A DNA stretch of 64,000 bases from Polyodon spathula (lineage: Eukaryota > Chordata > Actinopteri > Acipenseriformes > Polyodontidae): assembly GCF_017654505.1 (NCBI RefSeq), contig NC_054536.1, positions 28,855,470-28,919,469 on the forward strand, given 5' to 3'. The translations under genes and the position numbers were made by a program. Each line of letters opens with the position of its first letter. The first letter of the stretch is position 1. The notes below the pieces were generated by a model, which was given only the letters and a program-made list of their open reading frames with translations, searched no databases and was not told the DNA's origin. Below, piece after piece: positions 58,076 to 64,000 of the stretch.

Positions 58076-58392
58076 GAAGCATTATTGATTTGAAGTGAAG
58101 TGTTACATTCATGGTTTGTGTCTTCTTTTGTAAATGTACCATCAAAACGTTTCGATAGTGTACCTACAACACCATCAGCAAGATTTTACTCCGTTGAGTG
58201 TACGTGACTGAATACCCCGAGCGTCTGGAACATCAGAGGATCCGTAGAACTGTTGGCACTTGTGTCACCTGATGTATTTCTTCATGTGAATCAACTGAAC
58301 CTTTGATTCACAACACTGTTTGCTTCAAATGGTTCGAGACGGGTCGAAGCAGGTGAGGAATTGTACCCATCACTTTATATATATATATTCAT

Positions 58393-58492
58393 TCTCTGTA
58401 TTATCGTTTTTGTTGTAGTGAAATCGAGTTTACTGTGGCATCTCAAAATAAAAATAATAAATGTCCAAATGAAAGGGAGAAAGCTGAATATT
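58393..58492 (+). repeat. Near-identical inverted partner of 51271-51369
   Basis: See the partner. Preceded by (TA)n at 58376-58389, as the other copy is followed by (TA)n. Confidence 0.95.
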
Positions 58493-58494
58493 TG

Positions 58495-58860
58495 GTAACC
58501 AGCTTGCTGGGTCAGCACCGGAATCGCTGGAGACAGAAATTACCTTGACAATAGACGCAACAGGATTTATGAAAAGCTCAGACCTTTTTAATTTTGCTTG
58601 CAGGGAAAGTACATGAATATCATGAATATATAATGAATTGTCAGTGCTGCCTCATCAAAAGTATTAAAAGAATAGTATTTGTTTGTCTCTGATCCTTAAC
58701 AAAGTTTTGTTTAAACAGCCTGTTGTATAACACGGCTCAGTGGGACAAATATGCAGTTTGTGAACCCTTTTCTCTCCATCATTAATGTGTGAGGTCAATC
58801 CAACATAAAATGTGGAGGAGTGAGACTGGATCACAGGTGTGATGTCTTCTGTAATTAAAA
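58495..58860. other. No recognised feature
   Basis: No repeat or gene recognised. Confidence 0.4.
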
Positions 58861-58864
58861 GGGG

Positions 58865-58952
58865 GTATCCAAACTGCTTCCCTCATGGACCTGTGTAATA
58901 GACCCACTTACAGGGACCAAAGTCAAACCCCAAGACACCATCGATGAAGAAA
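58865..58952 (-). pseudogene. Possible abca13-like exon (TM5-6, before NBD1)
   Basis: After acceptor cactatctcccag the minus strand reads FFIDGVLGFDFGPCKWVYYT, G, P, stop, GKQFGYPL. ABCA proteins have a D..LY....WY...V.PG..G.P motif between TM6 and NBD1. The spacing W...PG..FG.P is reproduced, with a TGA inside PG. It lies upstream of the TM7 exon, as it should. Support is this one motif. Confidence 0.33.
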
Positions 58953-58954
58953 CT

Positions 58955-59285
58955 GGGAGATAGTGGGAATATTTCTTTCCTAGCAGACACTGCTATAAAC
59001 TTTACAATATTTTTAAATCAAATCTGATTTAGGATTTAGCATGGTTTGAAATCAGATTGACCTCATTACTTATGTGATATACAGAACTGCAGGATAAAGG
59101 CATGTTGACCCAAGTGGGTTTTTCATTTATTTAACAGTATGACTGAACAATCAAAATGACCCCATTTAATATTCTATATTCTGATTTATATTTGTATAGA
59201 TTTTAAAATAAATAACACAGTTAATTGGTTCTCAGTATCAATATTTGTCTGCAGAATAGCATATTTTCACTTTTGATGTACTGTA
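58955..59285. other. No recognised feature
   Basis: AT-rich flank of the DIRS element. Confidence 0.4.
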
Positions 59286-59289
59286 TTCA

Positions 59290-59580
59290 TAGACAGATGC
59301 TTCAACTCTATGCAGTGTACAGGCTCAAACGGGGCCTTTGTGAGAGCCTCTATTACAACATCAAGGCTCCATTCGGGGAGAATGGCCCTCCTGGGACAGG
59401 GTAATCGCCGAGCGCCTTTGAGAAACCAGGTAGCCAAAAATGTGCACCCGGACATACAGAATCTACTGGGGCATGGCATGCAGAGATAGCCGCTAAATTC
59501 ACCTTCAGTGTGGAAGGTGACCTACCAGCATCGAGCAGTTCTTGCAGAAACTACAAGATAACCGGGGCTGAGCTATGGCG
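59290..59580 (-). pseudogene. DIRS tyrosine recombinase fragment
   Basis: The minus strand reads FLQELLDAGRSPSTLKVNLA, AISACHAPVD, then after a frameshift WFLKGARRLPCPRRA and EALTKAPFEPVHCIELKHLS. This is the N-terminal half of the DIRS-type tyrosine recombinase (FLQ.LLD.GRSPSTLKVY.AAISA, FLKGARRL.P). A TAG sits just before FLQ. The catalytic RHRY half is missing beyond 59290. Separated from the RT part by an LTR insertion. Confidence 0.85.
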
Positions 59581-59589
59581 CCCAAGCTC

Positions 59590-60140
59590 AATGACTCGGA
59601 CGGGAGACGGCGTGACATCTGAGGATTGGAGGAGCGATTGCGCTCGTTAACCTAGGGGTCATGAGCGAGGGTATTAATAGGGGGCTTAGGGTAAGTGATT
59701 TGTTCCTTTGTAAATGGTTAAAAACAAACCTAAAAGGAGACCCCTGTGTTACTGAGAAACGTGAGTGTTGTTTTTTGGTAGTTTGTCTAGTTGACTGTTT
59801 GTCTGTTTTCTAACACCTTTCTGGAGCTGTCATCGCAGGCCAGCATTAAACCCAGACATAGGCACTTCCCTTTCACGGAGGAAACTGTCTTTGCACCATG
59901 TTCACTAATTCACTCCCTGTAGGAACAGTATATGTGCTTTGTTATGTGTCAGTCTAAACGGGACTTTTGGTTATGGGTCAAACCCGGAGATTACAAACAA
60001 GGTGATACACGTCGCTGTATCACTTTGTAACATTTATTATTTACATTTGTTTGCCGTAAGGCTCTGGACATTGAAACCCTCAATAAACACCCTTGCACCT
60101 GTGAATCATTGTCTGTGTGATTAGTCCACCTGCACTCACT
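59590..60140 (+). mobile_element. LTR, family C, inserted in the DIRS element
   Basis: Matches 32190-32745: aggggtcatgagcgagggta, tttctggagctgtc, and an AATAAA-containing 3' end. The 5' part seen in the 32.0k copy is missing. It splits the recombinase from the RT, so it arrived after the DIRS copy. Confidence 0.65.
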
Positions 60141-60144
60141 CACC

Positions 60145-60770
60145 ACTTTGCCATAGGCCATCAGACCCAACAGTTTTTGGAACCGCACCAAGAGGACCTT
60201 CGGGTTGGCATCCCTGAATAGCTGCTACTCTGTCTTCCAACAGGTATGCGCGCATTGTACTGGAGTCCAGCCGGAGCCCCAAGTAGGTCATGCACTGCAC
60301 TGTTATAAGCCGACTATTCGCCTTGTTGATGGTGAGGCCCAGCCTTATCAGATGCTGCCTCACAATTGCCGTGTAGGCCAGATGCTCCCACTCGCAATGG
60401 ATTGCAAATCAGCCAGTTGTCGAGATAGTTGAGTACTCTGATCCCCTGCAATGGCAAAGGGACCAGGATAGCGTCCACGCACTTTGAAAATGTACGAGGA
60501 GCTAGGGAGAGGCTGAACGGCACCACAGAGAACTCATAAATGCTTCTTTGGAAAGTGAATGGAACCATGAAAATACGCGTCCCGTAAGTCCACGGTGGTG
60601 AACCTGTCGTCTGGCTGGACAGACTGAAGAATGTAATGCTGAGTCAGCATTTGAAACCTCCTTTTCTTCAAGAACTTGTTGAGGAATCTTAGGACTAAGA
60701 TGGGGCAAAAGCTGGCATCCTTCTTGGGTACCAGAAAATATCTTGTAGAACCCCTCTCCACATTGCTGCT
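60145..60770 (-). pseudogene. DIRS reverse transcriptase with YLDN active site
   Basis: The minus strand reads TRYFLVPKKDASFCPILVLR, FLNKFLKKRRFQMLT, FTTVDLRDAYFHGSIHFPKK, then FIYEFSVVPFSLSLAPRTFS, KCVDAI, GIRVLNYLDNWLICNP and MTYLGLRLDSSTMRAYL. These are the ordered RT blocks of DIRS1-like elements. The catalytic YLDD is YLDN at about 60412-60432 (second Asp to Asn). Several frameshifts are present. Confidence 0.9.
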
Positions 60771-60779
60771 GTAGTCTGT

Positions 60780-61880
60780 AGGTGATGCCTCAGGTTACCC
60801 AGTGGGGACGCAGGAAATGGTACACACCTGGGGGGCCTGCCAATGGCTTGACCTACCCCGCACCAGAGCACGAGGAGGAAGCAGCGCAGCCACCGGCTGA
60901 GATACTTCACGCTGTCGAAGGGATATCAGCACGTCCAGCAACGCCGCCTTATCCGCTTCGGCTACTCTTGCTTACGACAGCCATAGCTGTCTGCAAGCCA
61001 CCACCAGGCCTGCCAGGCTCCGGCCTAGGACTTGCCCTTGAAGACTGGTGATCTGGAGCAGCGTACTCAAGAGGAGGCGAAGTGCCATGGCCACAGGCTC
61101 TGGGAGCAGGGTCTCTGTAAGCATGCCATCTAAATACGCAGTGAGAATACTTGCTGTTAGCCAGGCGGGTCACCTGTGCCTCCACTGCGTAAGCCCTCTT
61201 CAGGTGTGTCTCTGTAACTCTACACTGAGGGTTCAGGCACATAGGGTCCCTAGAAAATCCATCCACCGGTGGGGCCTTAACCAAGGCCACAATGGTGGAG
61301 TCACCCGGGGGGAATCCTGCCAGGCCCAGTTTCTCCACGCCTTCCAATGAAGCAAAACGAGCGGCTTGATGGTGCCGGCTCCTCTTCTTCCTCCATCTCT
61401 GTGGGGAAAGAGTCCTCTTCCCAGGAGGACGGTAAAGATAGTGTGTCCTCCTCCACCATCAAAGGCTGCGGCTCCATGGGAGACCCAGGGGCCGAAACTG
61501 GTGTGGGTGGTAGCAGAGCCTGGACTTCTACCGGTGCTGCAGGAGCTTGCTGCCTCGACAGTAGCTCAAGGACCTGGGCCATCTGCTGCTTAAGAGAAAT
61601 AATATCTCTCACCTGCCTTGAGCACTTCACCCTTCTCGTCTGGGGTGAGGGGAAGCGACTGCAAGGTTTTGGCATAGGATCCTGAATGTAGCGAATCTCC
61701 TGCAAGGAGTTCTTTGAGAGCTGGAGGAGCAGGGATGAGGCCCCGAGGCTGACGACTCTTCCGTGGGAGACTGTCTATCCCCATGGCCCTTCTGAGCCTA
61801 TTGCGATGTACCCTGGGCTGAAAAGCTGCACATAAGTCCCAGAAGTCCTCTTGGCCCAATCACCTCAGTGGCATGTTGGA
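60780..61880 (-). pseudogene. DIRS Gag-like region, middle and C-terminal
   Basis: The minus strand carries acidic, Ser/Pro-rich sequence: LKQQMAQVLELLSRQQAPAA, PPTPVSAPGSPMEPQPLM and SWEEDSFPTEMEEEEEPAPS. A further block reads LKRAYAVEAQVTRLANSKY and RPEPGRPGGGLQTAMAVV. The order and composition match DIRS ORF1, and DNA similarity to 26.4-27.3k supports it. Frames are interrupted. Confidence 0.75.
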
Positions 61881-62235
61881 TCACTAGGCACCACACGCAG
61901 AGTGGGTGCTTGTCACTGAGTGGCATATTTGCCTTACAAGATGTGTAGGTGTGGAACCATGGGATGCTCGTCATGGCTGCCACTACTGAGTGTACAAGCA
62001 CTGTGTGCACTAATTGGCCCTCCTTGCACCAAGTAGTGCTATGCTTACCGAGTGCACTGAACAGTGTGAGCCCTAAGGGCACCAAGCACCGAATCGCTGT
62101 GCGCACTGAGTACACCGTGCTCCGTGAGCACCGAGTGCACCGAGCACCGTACTCACTAAGTGGACTTTGCACCACGTGCATAGAGTACCGTGTGCACCGA
62201 GCAACGGGTGCTACGCTCACTAGGGTGTTATGCAC
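61800..62235 (-). pseudogene. DIRS Gag N-terminal Cys/His region
   Basis: The minus strand reads WFHTYTSCKANMPLSDKHPL, CVWCLVIQHATEVIG, then CAAFQPRVHRNRLRRAMG in the next frame. The C..C...P..D.HPLCV.CL..HA pattern is typical of DIRS ORF1 starts and is shared with the 27.4k copy. Confidence 0.75.
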
Positions 62236-62350
62236 ACGAGGGCACCAAGCACATCGAGTACACTAAGCACTGTGTGCACGGAATACATCAAGGCGATGTG
62301 CATCAAGCACCGAGCGCACCGGGTGCGCTGAGCACTGTATGCACTGAATG
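61985..62350. repeat. Degenerate short-period repeat in the DIRS leader
   Basis: Many variants of gcaccgag and tgtgcaccga recur at roughly 8-12-bp spacing. The same type of sequence occurs at 27540-27660 in the other DIRS copy, so it belongs to the element. Confidence 0.7.
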
Positions 62351-62399
62351 CAGGCCCAACGCACTGAGGTCGGTGGGCCGAGGCAGTCTGCGCAGTCTA

Positions 62400-62642
62400 T
62401 TCTACTGCGGGGCTAGTAAAAGTACAGCCCCGTCGAGGACAAGGCCTGCTGTTGTAAGAAATAGCTTCCGCAGTATGACAGTTTAATCCCTCGGTAGGTG
62501 GGACCAAGGGCATCATGCCAGGAAGGGGCCGATCAGCAGCTCTGGTATAGAGAGCACAGAAAATATCTACCAATAGGCAGGCATATCCCATATGTAATGT
62601 TGTTGGTGGTCATCTTCGAATTAAAAGGGAACATATCATTAC
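62400..62642 (-). mobile_element. DIRS 5' leader and terminal repeat
   Basis: On the minus strand the element begins atgttcccttttaattcgaa, then accaacaacattacatatgg. The GTTCCCTTTYAA start is shared with the inverted repeats at 14.85k and 15.86k. The opposite terminal repeat is not present near 59.29k. Confidence 0.6.
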
Positions 62643-62644
62643 CA

Positions 62645-64000
62645 TATCAACCTTGTAAATGTCAACTGCTTGATCAATACATTCAAAGATTGAGTAGATA
62701 AGATGGCTTGCTAAAGCTTCAGCAGTTTACAGTGGTACCCAAAATGTCCTCAATGACAAAGTAACATAGAAGAAATTATTTTGAAAGAATTATTTTGTAG
62801 AACATGAATACAGCGTCATTATTTCTGAGAATCAGAGAAAGATGTGTAATAAACCTCTGACATGGTCTACAGCTTGGCTTAGAAAAAAAAAGAAAAAATA
62901 CATGCTGTTCAAATTTGTCCTTTTTAGTGTATTTTATATTATACTATTTTAGTGTATTTTATAAAATATGGCATTTATTTTGTGCTGTTTCAAACAACCA
63001 TTATATGTTGTGCACAGAAGTAAGAATCAAAGGTGCTTCCCAGCTCAACACCATAGCCTCTGAACAAACTGTCCCAGCACTTACAGTGGCTCAATAGTTC
63101 ATTAAAGTGCCTTAGCTCTTTTATCCCAGTTTCGTGACTCTCAGCTGTGTCTATGATAAAATGAAAGCATAACTGTTAAAGTACTGATGTGCAAAATAAT
63201 TATCTGGATTTTCGGCCATTGTTCCTCTTCTATTGGCTTAATGTCATTCAAAGTGTTCTGGCACATCATTGTACTTGAAAAATAACACATTTTAAAAAAG
63301 GGCAATTTCCAGATTTAGGAATAACATAATTTAAACATTATACAGTACATGCATGATTTATCTATCAATTCAACTCTTTAAAAATAAATTACAATACCTT
63401 TTTTTATGTAAATTGCATGTAATAATTTGACAATACATGTGTACAAGTTCCCTAGCATATTGTAAAATTACATGTAAAATATTATATTGTACCATTAATG
63501 AACTCTCATGTTCAGTATGTTCTTCAACTGTACTAAAGTGGATTCCTGTACTAACTTCAAATAGACAACCACTTTACTCTGCTGTGATATCATATCCTGA
63601 AGTGGACATGGTCTGTGCAGTTGTAGACAGGACCGAAATCTGAACATGTACTATTGGTCAAAAAAGCATTTTGTCACAAGATCAGTCAATTTCTGACTTA
63701 CATGTCCACTTCTGTTTTTCTCCACTTCATATTTGCCCTTGGCCAGCATTATCTCAATCCTCAATTGTATTTGCCATTTAATTTCCTTCTAGAAAAAAAA
63801 ATGCTAATGATATCTAGGAGAAGCTTTGAAAATCTGGCCCATTGTTTTAAATTTCAGTGGTTATATACTGCTGTTTGTAATCCACTTTGAGAGTGAGTTG
63901 ATGAAGCACGCAAGACTCATAACAGTAAAACAGTAAATAAACAGGACTCATGGACAGAAATAAACATTTACCTTGTAGTGTTAAGTATCTCTTCTGATGG
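62645..64000. other. No recognised feature
   Basis: AT-rich, intron- or intergenic-like. No exon or repeat recognised. Confidence 0.4.

Overview
This window looks like AT-rich, intron-dense, repeat-laden nuclear DNA from a ray-finned fish. The evidence is the repeat fauna: L2- and CR1-like LINEs, a Tx1-clade LINE, DIRS-type tyrosine-recombinase retrotransposons, Tc1/mariner and hAT DNA transposons, two families of tRNA-derived SINEs, several families of LTRs, and very long TA/CA/GA microsatellites. A non-teleost lineage such as sturgeon or paddlefish would fit this mix, but that is inference. I see no bacterial-style genes, operons, rRNA or CRISPR.

The main host content is easy to miss because each piece is shorter than about 180 bp. 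On the minus strand, spread over more than 40 kb, are exon-sized blocks that read in order along the C-terminal half of an ABCA-family transporter, closest to ABCA13 by recognisable motifs. The order is: TM7 exon (45.06k), 55-bp ectodomain exon (28.2k), TM8 exon (25.4k), TM9-10 exon (23.2k), pre-NBD2 linker exon (20.3k), NBD2 Walker A exon (18.8k) and H-loop exon (4.3k). Four weaker candidate exons (58.9k, 44.3k, 21.0k, 20.8k) fall in the correct order between or upstream of these. Splice sites are largely preserved, but the reading frame is broken many times: in-frame TAG codons, frameshifts, a damaged Walker A, loss of the H-loop His, and an LTR immediately after the Walker A exon. I read it as a decaying, intron-bearing abca13-like pseudogene whose introns have filled with transposons. 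I did not find the exons for the Q-loop, signature motif or Walker B.

Layout: 0-9.7k holds LINE and Tc1 fragments, LTR pieces, the H-loop exon and a small LTR element (6.77-8.25k) whose gag-like ORF carries a 30-bp minisatellite. 9.4-16k holds a SINE, a non-autonomous hAT (10.4-12.3k), a 5'-truncated Tx1 LINE with a perfect 15-bp target duplication (12.5-13.5k) and DIRS-like terminal repeats (14.6-15.9k). 18-29k holds the core abca13 exons, an L2 LINE and a deleted DIRS copy. 29-41k holds LTRs, a long L2 LINE (34.35-36.4k), a foldback MITE and a LINE 3' end. 41-52k holds a hAT, SINEs, homopolymer tracts, the TM7 exon and a broken Tc1 transposase. 52-56k is nearly featureless. 56.5-64k holds a SINE, an inverted LTR pair and a large minus-strand DIRS element interrupted by an LTR.

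No intact host gene and no intact autonomous transposon is visible. Every catalytic motif that could be checked in the mobile elements has a lesion, except the YADD box of the two L2 copies, whose frames are broken elsewhere.
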